NCBI RefSeq assembly: GCF_023072615.1 | Contig: NZ_JAKNRW010000001.1 | Span: 186,001 to 250,000, forward strand | Direction: 5' to 3' | DNA length: 64,000 nt | Origin: Pseudomonas violetae | Lineage (GTDB): Bacteria; Pseudomonadota; Gammaproteobacteria; Pseudomonadales; Pseudomonadaceae | In this document: piece by piece, positions 51,836 through 60,171 of the stretch | Numbering within the stretch: the stretch's first letter is position 1 | How the letters are laid out: each line of letters begins with the position of its first letter | Position numbers and translations under genes: made by a program | The notes under the pieces: model-generated | Seen by the model: only the letters and a program-made list of their open reading frames with translations | Databases searched by the model: none | What the model was told of the DNA's origin: nothing

Positions 51836-52271
51836 TTACTGCAACCCACTAACCTGTGGGCTCGCTGTCAGGGCGGAGTGAGACTTTATGCGAGCAACAA
51901 TCCGAGGCTTCACGGCTGCGCGGCACGCCGTAGTGAGGCTTTGCCTGGTGCGGGCCACCTCTCCGTTAACAATCACAAGCTCAAAACCCGGGCCCAGAGC
52001 GGCTAAGCCGGTGATGCAGACCTCGGAGTCTTCGGTATAGAAAATCAGGTGCATGGCACCGTCGACTGACTGGACCATCCGTATTGCCAGGTGATTTGGC
52101 CATAGCGATTGTTTCGGGATTGTGGGGATTTGTAGCTGCGAGCTCTAAAAATGGCTTCATGCGTGAAATGAAACCCTCTGCCCTTGCTTCCCTCCTGTTG
52201 TGCTCAACGACCATCGACACTGCGATGCAAAAGGCAGCTGTCGTTAATAGGGCCAATCCGGCTTTCAGCAT
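51836..52271 (-). pseudogene. Membrane-anchored small protein gene split by a probable frameshift
   Basis: The first frame (ATG 52271) gives a membrane helix (LKAGLALLTTAAFCIAVSMV) and continues to NPHNPETIAMAK. It then runs into a short nonsense-like tail. The second frame picks up LAIRMVQSVDGAMHLIFYTE and EVCITGLAALGPGFELVIVN and ends at 51836. Removing one A from an AAA in GCCAAATCACC (near 52098) joins the two into a continuous protein of about 140 residues. Either a real frameshift, a sequencing error, or two overlapping genes. Confidence 0.5.
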
Positions 52272-52375
52272 CGTTGATCGCACTCGAACAGTTTCGCGGT
52301 TGTACAGGAAGGTTCATTGCGAACCTATCCTAGGGGCTGTAGTCGGGCACGCCAAACCAAAACCATGTCACGGAA

Positions 52376-52975
52376 TCATTCGGTGGCTGAGAGTTCGGCT
52401 GCCTTAACGCTAGGACAACTCTTGCCCCTCGCCACCTTGATAAGCCTGTGGGCCAGCATGCACCACTTGAGGTAAGCATCGAGCCTTACGCGATAGTCCG
52501 CCCCTGGCTTTTTCCCGGAAATGCCTGCGTTGTGCATTTGGCTTTCGATGTCGCACAAGGCGATACGCAGTACCAGGTTAGCGCGAATATGCCGTATCCG
52601 GTTGTGAGCATCCCGGGGGGTAAGCCCGGCCAAGCCAAAGAGAGGAAGATCTGCATAGCATTGGGTTTGGAGGTTTACCCCATTCCACAGCAGCGACGCC
52701 GTGTGACGATCGCGTACAAGGTCACTGCCCTTCCTTCCGCACCCCTTGCATATCACTTGCCATCGGGGAGCAGATTTTCCTTTAAATATCCGCTCGAGGT
52801 TGCCGCCGGCAAAGCACGTGTCGCAGGCCGCCAATGCGACCTCCAAAGGGTTGTGAGGGCCGTAAACAAGAGTGGGCGTTTCGTGATAGTGCTGCTCAGA
52901 CGCCAGAGTTTCCAGCAAGGCCTGTCGTTGCACTGTGAGATGGTCTTGAGGCTGCCCTTTAGGTGATTCAGTCAT
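52376..52975 (-). CDS. Hypothetical protein with Cys4 zinc-finger-like segment
   Basis: 199 residues from ATG 52975 (MTESPKGQPQDHLTVQRQAL). CDTC at about 50-53 and CKGCGRKG at about 76-79 form a Cx2C...Cx2C pair spaced about 22 residues, likely binding zinc. A helical C-terminal part follows (LVLRIALCDIESQMHNAGIS, YRVRLDAYLKWCMLAHRLIK). No enzymatic motif. Possibly a nucleic-acid-binding protein. Confidence 0.6.
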   Translation of the reverse strand: MTESPKGQPQDHLTVQRQALLETLASEQHYHETPTLVYGPHNPLEVALAACDTCFAGGNLERIFKGKSAPRWQVICKGCGRKGSDLVRDRHTASLLWNGVNLQTQCYADLPLFGLAGLTPRDAHNRIRHIRANLVLRIALCDIESQMHNAGISGKKPGADYRVRLDAYLKWCMLAHRLIKVARGKSCPSVKAAELSATE

Positions 52976-53008
52976 ACAAGCATTCCATGCTACTAATTCC
53001 AATGAGTG

Positions 53009-53812
53009 TTATCGCCCCTTACAGAGCATGGGAGTGTTGGATAGACGCTGCCAGACGGCGTCATAGCCTTCTGTGTGGGTGGCATTCACCTCGACCACCT
53101 CAAGGCACGCACCATCCAGCTGAGCGCTGTAGGCCTGCACTACGGCCGGAGGGACGATCAAATCGTTCAGTCCGACGATGTGGCGCTGCGGCACGCTGCG
53201 AAGCTTGTTCCTGAATTGCAGGGGCGTTATCGGGCTCTGGAGCGGGGTTAGCTTGTGCAGGTTCGTCCAATAGACTGGGTCGACGTTACCTGCGAGTGTC
53301 TGCACTTGTTCGACATCATCACGCATGGCGGCAAGAACCAACGCGATCTCACCGCCCCCAGAGTGCCCAACTAGCTCGATTGACTCGACCATGAACCGAC
53401 TTTTCAATCCTGATAGCGCTGAGTTCATGGAGTCTATTTCGGTCTTGGAAAACCTTGATGCTGTCCAAACACCAGGGTTGCAACTGCTGGAGGTAACGAA
53501 CTGGCATGGTCTTGCCAGGTAGGCGGCCGGGCCGGCGTCCTTTACCGCGAGCCGAAGCATGAGAGACGAGTGTGGAGTCGGGTCTGTGCTGGGCTGAGAT
53601 GAGGTAGCCCATGCGTGGCCATCACCCTCGATGTAGACACGAAGGTGCTTGTAAGTCCCTGCCGCTGGAACCATTGCCTGAATTGGAAAAGAATTAGTCG
53701 GTAGCACCAGTGGATGCAGCGGGCCGGCCGAGTAGTTTTCAAGCCGCACGCCAGATGCACATCCGCTCAAAAGACTAGAAATAAAACCGGCAACAGCGAT
53801 TAATTTGAGCAC
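53009..53812 (-). CDS. Alpha/beta hydrolase lipoprotein
   Basis: 267 residues from GTG 53812, with GAAGGGAAGG upstream. The lipobox ISSLLSGC marks a lipoprotein. The nucleophile elbow is ELVGHSGGGEIALVLAAM, the acid is in VGLNDLIVPPAVV and the His in VNATHTEGYDAVW. LRVYIEGDGHAW supplies the oxyanion region, and SRFSKTEIDSMNSALSGLKS is a lid helix. Serine hydrolases of this pattern in Pseudomonas are often annotated as alpha/beta hydrolases with no substrate known. Confidence 0.88.
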   Translation of the reverse strand: MLKLIAVAGFISSLLSGCASGVRLENYSAGPLHPLVLPTNSFPIQAMVPAAGTYKHLRVYIEGDGHAWATSSQPSTDPTPHSSLMLRLAVKDAGPAAYLARPCQFVTSSSCNPGVWTASRFSKTEIDSMNSALSGLKSRFMVESIELVGHSGGGEIALVLAAMRDDVEQVQTLAGNVDPVYWTNLHKLTPLQSPITPLQFRNKLRSVPQRHIVGLNDLIVPPAVVQAYSAQLDGACLEVVEVNATHTEGYDAVWQRLSNTPMLCKGR

Positions 53813-53885
53813 TACCTTCCCTTCCTCAGTGCAGCTCTCGATAAGGGCCTTCAAGGCGCCTATCGGCAGATGCAACCGCAAGCAG

Positions 53886-53914
53886 AAAAACGGCCAGAAA
53901 GACTGGCCGTTTTG
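53886..53914 (-). terminator. Terminator of autotransporter gene
   Basis: AAAACGGCCAG, loop AAAGA, CTGGCCGTTTT: a perfect 11-bp stem with a T run on the minus strand (plus-strand AAAAA at 53886-53890). It is 26 bases after the autotransporter stop. Confidence 0.9.
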
Positions 53915-53939
53915 TCTAACCGATTGATCTGTCAGTCAA

Positions 53940-56540
53940 TTAAAAGTCATATCTTGCTGCAACGCTGAATGTATCGGAGTTGAAGTCGGTCTTGGTGAGA
54001 TAGCTGTAGTTTGCACCAACGGTAACCGCACCAATGCTGTACTTCGCGCCCAAGCCAAACTCGTAGCTGTCACGAGCAGTGGAAGCACCGGAGGTGACGA
54101 ACGGGGAGCCGCCCAGAAGGAAGGTACTCGTGGTGTTCGCTTTGTCACCGATGAAGTCGTGGTATGCCATTGCGGTAGCTTCAGGCTTGAAGGTGCCGTT
54201 CATGAAGGCGAAGTCCTTCGCCACACGAACACCGGCGCCGAATTCACCGACTTCAATGCGCTGGCCACCAACGTTAAGAGCAGCGCTCGAGTTCTTCTCG
54301 GTGTAGCCATCGATCTTCACGTTTGCGTAACGAAGAGCGGCGCGAGGCTCGACAACAAAGCCGTTTTCGAAGCCGAAACCGTAGCCAGCCAGGACATTGG
54401 CACCGAACAGGTCGCTGTCGTAATCGCCCTTGGCTTGGGTGCCGGCAACGTCACGCTTACTGCTGTTGTCGTTCTTGCCTGCAGTAACGCTGGCGTCGAC
54501 GAAAGCCGGGCCATTGGTCCAGCTGCCGTATGCGGTCAGAGCGTGCATATCAACTTCGGTCTGGTTGAACTGGCTGTTCACATCCGACTTGATGTAGCTG
54601 TACGCGACACCCAATGTCAGGTCAGTTGTCAGCTTGCCGTCGGCACCGACCACGATACCGCTGCTGTACGCGTTGTAGCCAGAGATGCCATCACGAGTAC
54701 CCTGGTCGGCATCGGAGTAGAGGCCTTTGACCCAAACACCGGTCTCCTGCAGGACGTCGCCCGACGATTTGCCTCGGACTTCGGAGTTGCGCTCATTCAG
54801 TGCCTTGGAAACCAAAGTCTGGCCGCCCAGAGCAGCCTGAGTTGCACCGCCGCTTACATCTGGGGACAGCTGTTCGGCCAATCGAGCCAATTCCTTTGCA
54901 TCAGCGTTTGCGAAAGCGATGAAGACCGGGTCATTGGCGTCAAGCTGACCAATGACAGAGTCCGCGAAAGGAACAATCGCGCGGCCGGCGTTGCCGGTCG
55001 CACCGAGGCCGCGAATAATCTCGGATACGGTTGGACCCGCCTGGCCCGTCACGGTGGCAGTCACGGTTTCTTCATCGACCTTGAAGCCAGTGATGTTGAG
55101 CAGCGCAGAGTTGCTCACTACCGTCAGACCGCCGTCATCGATGAAGCCAGCCTTCACCAGCGTGTAGGTTTTGCCTTCACGAGTACCCTTGAAGTCGTCT
55201 GGAGTCGCAGTTACGCCAATCTTGCTGCCTTTTTCGAAGGACGCGACGCCATCAACGTTCACCAGCGGAGTTGTAGTGCTGGTCAAATCGCTAACGCGGA
55301 CCTGCAAACTACCGGCCGCAGCGACCGACAGATCGCCCGTCAAATTGGTCGACGAGGAGGCTGTGTACAAGGTCCCGCTTTTTACATCAACCAGGAGAGC
55401 TTCGATCTCGTTGCCATTGAAGGTGCCGTTACCAGCAACCTGCATCAGGGTTAGACCCTCGATGTCGCCAGTGATGGTGCCAGCGGTCCATTCCAGTTTG
55501 GTTTGGAAGTTACCGTCGATGGACTTGTCGCCACCGATGATGCTGCCGCCGTTCTGGTGGATAACGAAAAGGTTACTTGGGTTGTCGTCACCGCCTTTGG
55601 CCGTATTTTGGGTCAGGCTTTCGACTTTGATAGCGGTTCCGGTGGCGGAGATTTCACCAGTGTTTACTACGCCGTTGGTGGCTACGTGGGAAGTCGGGTT
55701 GGTCGAGTCCTGAAAGCGAACAGCAACAGAATCTTCGCCCGTGACCGCAATGGTGCCGGTGTTATTGACGGCGTTGTACATCATGTCTTTGATCAGCACG
55801 CCGGATGCGTTGGCGCCACTTGCTTCTAGTCGGCCTTGGTTGACCACGTCACGGCTGAACTCGATGCCATTCAGGCTGATCGCAGCGGATTCGTCGCCGG
55901 TCACACTGATTACGCCCTTGTTGATGACGTCCTTCGCGATGCTGCCGCGAATGGCTGCGTCGGGGGAGGAAAATGCGTAGATACCCTTCGCGCCGCGGCC
56001 AGTCACGGACAGCTTGCCGGTGTTGACGACGTCACCGCCCAGCTGTGTATTGCCCAGTTCGATTGCACGAGGAGTGTCAGCGTCGATTGTGTTGTCGAGG
56101 CCGTTGATGGTCATGTTGCCGTTGTTCACGACGCTGCCGGCAATGTTTGCGCCGTCGGTAATGATGCCGACTGGAGCGATGCCGCTCAGGGTAAAAGCAC
56201 CGTTGTTGGTGAGGGTACCGCCAACGGTGGTTTTGAGTGGGTCACCACCTTCGGTGGAGTCCAGATCCAGGCCATCAACGAAATTACCCTGAGCAGTTAC
56301 ATTCGCGTTGTTGGTCAGGTCGCCGCTGATGAACACACCTTCAAATCCGGTTCCGTCCTGGCCCGGAGCCCGGTTGGCATCTCCCACCAGCGTTACGTTC
56401 CCGACTTGTAGACGAGTGAACGAAACCTCGTTGAGGCCACTTACGTCCTGGCTCAGGTTTAGTGCCGGGACAGCGAATGCGCTAGCGGTGGCTGCTGTTA
56501 CGGCAACGGCCAGAATGGTTTTGCTCAGGGTGTGTTTCAT
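53940..56540 (-). CDS. Autotransporter (type V secretion) outer membrane protein
   Basis: 866 residues from ATG 56540 (AAGGA ten bases upstream). Signal peptide KHTLSKTILAVAVTAATASA. The passenger, residues 25-560, is made of beta-helix-type repeats rich in Asn/Gly/Thr (VGGTLTNNGAFTLSGIAPVG, GGDVVNTGKLSVTGRGAKGI, VVNQGRLEASGANASGVLIK). Residues 600-866 are the beta-barrel: VWVKGLYSDADQGTRDGISG to the final Phe of SVAARYDF. It exposes or releases the passenger at the cell surface. No catalytic motif is visible, so an adhesin is likely. Both ends look intact. Confidence 0.92.
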   Translation of the reverse strand: MKHTLSKTILAVAVTAATASAFAVPALNLSQDVSGLNEVSFTRLQVGNVTLVGDANRAPGQDGTGFEGVFISGDLTNNANVTAQGNFVDGLDLDSTEGGDPLKTTVGGTLTNNGAFTLSGIAPVGIITDGANIAGSVVNNGNMTINGLDNTIDADTPRAIELGNTQLGGDVVNTGKLSVTGRGAKGIYAFSSPDAAIRGSIAKDVINKGVISVTGDESAAISLNGIEFSRDVVNQGRLEASGANASGVLIKDMMYNAVNNTGTIAVTGEDSVAVRFQDSTNPTSHVATNGVVNTGEISATGTAIKVESLTQNTAKGGDDNPSNLFVIHQNGGSIIGGDKSIDGNFQTKLEWTAGTITGDIEGLTLMQVAGNGTFNGNEIEALLVDVKSGTLYTASSSTNLTGDLSVAAAGSLQVRVSDLTSTTTPLVNVDGVASFEKGSKIGVTATPDDFKGTREGKTYTLVKAGFIDDGGLTVVSNSALLNITGFKVDEETVTATVTGQAGPTVSEIIRGLGATGNAGRAIVPFADSVIGQLDANDPVFIAFANADAKELARLAEQLSPDVSGGATQAALGGQTLVSKALNERNSEVRGKSSGDVLQETGVWVKGLYSDADQGTRDGISGYNAYSSGIVVGADGKLTTDLTLGVAYSYIKSDVNSQFNQTEVDMHALTAYGSWTNGPAFVDASVTAGKNDNSSKRDVAGTQAKGDYDSDLFGANVLAGYGFGFENGFVVEPRAALRYANVKIDGYTEKNSSAALNVGGQRIEVGEFGAGVRVAKDFAFMNGTFKPEATAMAYHDFIGDKANTTSTFLLGGSPFVTSGASTARDSYEFGLGAKYSIGAVTVGANYSYLTKTDFNSDTFSVAARYDF

Positions 56541-56920
56541 CAAGTTTGAATCCTTGCAATTTTTGGGGGATTCGGCGACCTGATGGGATATCTCATGGCT
56601 TCAGGTACCGATGGCGAGAAAGAGCATAACGACCAAAATCGAAACGACCAGCCAAAATGGTGTTTCCAAAACGAATTTTCTCGCAAACGTAGGGGACATC
56701 GATTTTTGTTATAAAACAAAGGCCCGCAGCCATTTACCACACTACCGTTCGTCAGTAAACATGCACAGCGAGGAACTTTTTAGCGTTCATTCCCAAAGAT
56801 TGGATACGTGACGCTGTTCACAGACACTAGTGGCACGGTACTATCTCACCCGAAGCCAATAAATTGGCTCATAAAGTTTGACGTGCTGGGAATTATCTCG
56901 CCGTCAGACACACGTGTAGA
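56541..56920. other. Region upstream of autotransporter
   Basis: About 380 bases. It should hold the autotransporter promoter. A small frame at 56611-56811 is not credible. An AT-rich stretch at 56690-56760 is the likeliest promoter area. The structured leader of the next gene begins near 56921. Confidence 0.45.
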
Positions 56921-57104
56921 GGGGGAGACTTGGTCTCTCTGCCAGTAGATAAGGCACTGACGGCCGGGGGATTCCCCTTGCTATGCGCTAGGGGTGGGTT
57001 CGAATCCGATTTGAGGATTCGGCCTCCCATCCCTACCATGCCTGCTACATGGCCAGAGTCCGGTTTAGGACAACCCCCTCGCTAACATATGTAGGGGGTG
57101 AGCA
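56921..57104 (+). promoter_or_regulatory. Highly structured 5' leader with sequestered ribosome binding site
   Basis: Three hairpins precede the triple-HTH gene. The first has GAGAC/GTCTC arms (56925-56937). The second, 56990-57034, is nested: AGGG..TGGG..GAATCC pairs with GGATTC..CCCA..CCCT, about 14 pairs. The third pairs ACCCCCT (57073-57079) with AGGGGGT (57093-57099), which is the ribosome binding site six bases from ATG 57105. The layout suggests RNA-level control. The GGTTCGAATCC in the second hairpin mimics a tRNA T-arm, but no tRNA cloverleaf fits. Confidence 0.55.
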
Positions 57105-57947
57105 ATGAGCAACCAGGTACTGGATCTTAATCCGAAGCTGTCCGAGCGGGCGAAAGCCGCTGATGACGCAGCTCTGAATGACTTTCATGGCAAGGTCCTC
57201 GACCTAGCGAAGACGTTCTCCATAAAAGAGGCAGCGCGGCTCCTGCGCATCAGCACTGGCGGGCTCCGTATTCATGCTGAAAAGCACGGCGTGACCTTCT
57301 TTGACCGTACCAAGCGTACGCAGCTTGAAACGCGCCAAGCCAAGAAGCTCTGGGATCACTACATGATCCATTACGAGTTGCGCCAGGTGCAGGCCCCTGC
57401 CCGTCCGGTCCAGCCTGGCGACTTAAAAATAACCCCCAAGCTTGAAGCCGATGGCCGCAAGGCACTCTGGCAAGGTCAGAACGTGTTCTACGAGCGCGCG
57501 TGTGAACTCGCCGAGGTGTTTACCCTTGTCGAAGCATCAAAAATCCTGAAGGTTACGCACCGGTTTCTTAAAACCTTCGCCTACAACGAGCAGATTGTGT
57601 TTGTTGGCGAACCATCGCTTGACGTACAGAACGAGTTCCACCGCCGTGCAGTCGAGGTCGCAGAGGTACAGCCGATCATCGAAGCAGCTAAGGTTCTGAA
57701 CGTCACATCTCGTTTCCTTCTCACGTACGTCAAGCACTGGGGAATCCCGTTTTTTGGCGAAGACTCCACTTCCTCGCAGTTGGATGCAGATAGTTTTGAC
57801 GAACAGCCCTATCTTCTTGATGCCACCAGTCTTGATGACGATGACACAGACGATATCGATTCCCGTCTCTTCACTAAACCTCCAGTAACCAAACCCTATT
57901 TCGAACGTCAGGCGCCGGCCTACGGCACCTCATACACGTCGTTCTGA
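57105..57947 (+). CDS. Triple helix-turn-helix repeat protein
   Basis: 280 residues with three related ~37-residue units: DLAKTFSIKEAARLLRISTG (about 32-68), ELAEVFTLVEASKILKVTHR (about 132-168) and EVAEVQPIIEAAKVLNVTSR (about 182-218). Each has the pattern A.....EA...L.V....L, ending in an aromatic-hydrophobic strand with (I/V)(F/P)F(F/V). They read as HTH units of the Fis/resolvase kind. The C-terminal 65 residues are acidic (LDDDDTDDIDSR) and probably disordered. Its ribosome binding site is hidden in a hairpin. It lies 76 bases before the 715-residue gene, which has the same kind of hairpin. Function unknown; DNA or RNA binding is inferred. Confidence 0.7.
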   Translation: MSNQVLDLNPKLSERAKAADDAALNDFHGKVLDLAKTFSIKEAARLLRISTGGLRIHAEKHGVTFFDRTKRTQLETRQAKKLWDHYMIHYELRQVQAPARPVQPGDLKITPKLEADGRKALWQGQNVFYERACELAEVFTLVEASKILKVTHRFLKTFAYNEQIVFVGEPSLDVQNEFHRRAVEVAEVQPIIEAAKVLNVTSRFLLTYVKHWGIPFFGEDSTSSQLDADSFDEQPYLLDATSLDDDDTDDIDSRLFTKPPVTKPYFERQAPAYGTSYTSF

Positions 57948-57995
57948 TTGTTTGGCAATTTCCTTGGAATTGGGGAGCGTGCCGTTAGGTTGAGC

Positions 57996-58017
57996 TCCTC
58001 CATGCCAAAACGGAGGA
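57996..58017 (+). promoter_or_regulatory. Hairpin sequestering the ribosome binding site of gene 58024
   Basis: TCCTCC (57996-58001) pairs with GGAGGA (58012-58017) around a 10-base loop. GGAGG is the ribosome binding site, seven bases from ATG 58024. A six-base-pair stem over the site predicts low basal translation unless opened. Confidence 0.6.
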
Positions 58018-58023
58018 ATCATC

Positions 58024-60171
58024 ATGGATGTAGCTGCTGGAGTTGTAAGAGACAATAACGTAGGCGATATCCCAGACCGGTTGCTCGAGGAGCCCTCAGC
58101 TGGGAGTGGCGTGGTACCCAAAGGCGGAAAACCGGGACGAATTCACTACATCGTTCCACCGGCTTACCGAAACGCGACGAACTGCCAGGCCGCATGGTCC
58201 CTCTGGTATGGGTCTACCAAAGCTGTTACGGACGTCGCCGATAAACTCATGCGGCTCCGTAGCTCAGAACTTAATGGAGTGCGAGGCATGGCCTCGTGCG
58301 GCTTACCAAAGCGTACGAGCGCGCCTCCGGCTCACGTCCTTGTCGCATTTCTCGGTGTCTTGGAACATCGCGAAATTGTAGAACGAGTGATGGGCGACGA
58401 TTTTCAGCGAGTTGATATAGGCAGCCGGCTGGACTTCAATCTGGGTCACGTACTCGGGAACGACGCCCGTGACAAGCTTCGAGCGATGGCCCTGGGCTCC
58501 CCCGCTGCTGAGTTAGTAAAAACAATTGTTCAGCATTTTCCGATCCTGACTTCGCTGTTCCAGGCCGGCGCGTTCTATCGTGAGTTCGCGCTGCCTCTCC
58601 TGTATATGGGCTCGTTGCAGGAACGGCTGAGCGACACCGCGGTAAAGCTATCGCAGCCCGACCGACTTCGAATCGAGATGGCCATCACCGTATTGGTTAT
58701 GGAACTGCCTGATCCGTTCAGCTCAGTTCTACTCGGAACCAGCGAACAGCTGGTGAACATGTTGCCAGAGCGTGCGATGCAAAGGGCAGCGGTAGTAGCA
58801 AAGGTGGGTCGTGATCTTGACGCCCTCCAGCCGCTCAGTGAGCAGATGGACATGGACAGCTTCGCCGACATAATTCGGGAGGTTCATCTCTTCGGTCACA
58901 ATTCCGTGTCGCAGGCCAAACGCGTGCCCCGTCTGCTGGATATGGCGGAATCTCACGCCTTGGCGCTGCGCTCAGGAGAGAATCTAGTTGGAATCGTATA
59001 CAGCCAATTCTGCTCTGAATTCGCGCTGCCTCAATGGGCGATTGCAATTGATGCAATGGTCCAACACGCGAGTGCCATGGAGCTACCATTTGATCACAAA
59101 ACCTTTCAGCGCGACTTGATAGGACGCGCCATCGTTCAGCCGAAAGGACAAACAGAAGACGCCATTCAGCTGCTCCGCTCGCTGATCACGGCCACCTACT
59201 CTAGGTTGGACCCTGCAGCTTTCCTACAGCGCGCGGACAAGCAGCTTGCCAAGGTGCGCGAACTTGAGCTTCAGATCGCCACTCTGGGTGCGAACCTCAC
59301 TGTTACCGCAATGGCTAAGATCGGGGCGCTCGCCGAGGCGGGTGGTGCGGAAATTAAAGCGAATCGGGGCTGGTTCAAAGATGAGCTAGAAAACCTACTC
59401 CCGGTGGTCCGGGCATGGCAGAGTTTCTACGCTGAGTGGGACCGACTACACCGGAAGGTACCAGGTGTTGCGGCCAAATCGCCTGCGTCTCTATCCGTGG
59501 TTGAGAAGCTACCGGTCCAGCGCCATGCGACCGCTGTTGTACCGCAGGACGTCCAACACATACAGGCCGAATTGGAGTCGGCTCACGCGACGATTGAGCA
59601 GAACGCAACGGCGCTTATGGAGCTGCGGACTGAGAACTTCAACCTGCGCAGCGTCAATGAGACTCTTACTTTAGCGAATCGCCGGCCTGAGTGCCTCGCG
59701 GTGAGCATGGACTTGATGCGCCGTATTGCTATCCGTGAAGCCATTACCCCGACCGACGTTCTGCTGTTCGTTGAGGCAACATCGGAGGGCCGCGTAGTTG
59801 TCCTGGACTCGGCGTGGAAGTCGGCGAAAGAAGCAGCGACGTTTCAAAGCTCGGCTCGTATGCTTGAAGTCATCAGCGCAATGGTCTTTGGATACTACGA
59901 CTCCATCATGAGTGGTAATCCTGATGCGACCGCGCGCGCCCTACTGGGCAAGAGCTACTCTGCGAACGAGTCTGAGAACACCAGCTCCAACGGTAAGTTA
60001 CGTGCGCTGCGCGAGTTCCATTACCTCGGCCGTCCGCACTACTTCGAACGCCACTTAAAGGTAGGTAACGGTTCTGGCCTTGAAGGGATGCGTGTGCATT
60101 TTGACATCATCGATGGCAAGGTAGTGATTGCATACGCCGGTCCACATCTAGAGGTCTGGTCCAGCAACTAG
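58024..60171 (+). CDS. Large cytoplasmic protein of unknown function
   Basis: 715 residues. No signal peptide or membrane segment. Residues 100-400 are helical (HVLVAFLGVLEHREIVERVM, DRLRIEMAITVLVMELPDPF). A possible coiled coil occurs at about 515-555 (DVQHIQAELESAHATIEQNA). The C-terminal part contains REFHYLGRPHYFERHLKVGN and VHFDIIDGKVVIAYAGPHLE, which look like a beta-rich domain ending the protein. I recognise no family. It converges with the Hfq-like gene, overlapping by four bases at the stops. The perfect ribosome binding site lies in a hairpin. Confidence 0.65.
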   Translation: MDVAAGVVRDNNVGDIPDRLLEEPSAGSGVVPKGGKPGRIHYIVPPAYRNATNCQAAWSLWYGSTKAVTDVADKLMRLRSSELNGVRGMASCGLPKRTSAPPAHVLVAFLGVLEHREIVERVMGDDFQRVDIGSRLDFNLGHVLGNDARDKLRAMALGSPAAELVKTIVQHFPILTSLFQAGAFYREFALPLLYMGSLQERLSDTAVKLSQPDRLRIEMAITVLVMELPDPFSSVLLGTSEQLVNMLPERAMQRAAVVAKVGRDLDALQPLSEQMDMDSFADIIREVHLFGHNSVSQAKRVPRLLDMAESHALALRSGENLVGIVYSQFCSEFALPQWAIAIDAMVQHASAMELPFDHKTFQRDLIGRAIVQPKGQTEDAIQLLRSLITATYSRLDPAAFLQRADKQLAKVRELELQIATLGANLTVTAMAKIGALAEAGGAEIKANRGWFKDELENLLPVVRAWQSFYAEWDRLHRKVPGVAAKSPASLSVVEKLPVQRHATAVVPQDVQHIQAELESAHATIEQNATALMELRTENFNLRSVNETLTLANRRPECLAVSMDLMRRIAIREAITPTDVLLFVEATSEGRVVVLDSAWKSAKEAATFQSSARMLEVISAMVFGYYDSIMSGNPDATARALLGKSYSANESENTSSNGKLRALREFHYLGRPHYFERHLKVGNGSGLEGMRVHFDIIDGKVVIAYAGPHLEVWSSN

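Noticed and set aside
54159..55454. 431-residue plus-strand frame opposite the autotransporter
   Set aside because: It is a shadow of the repetitive autotransporter gene: no ribosome binding site, low-complexity composition, and the minus frame has a full signal peptide, passenger and barrel.
56940..57040. Possible tRNA suggested by GGTTCGAATCC
   Set aside because: No seven-base acceptor stem, no consistent anticodon stem and an imperfect T stem; the sequence fits a nested hairpin better.
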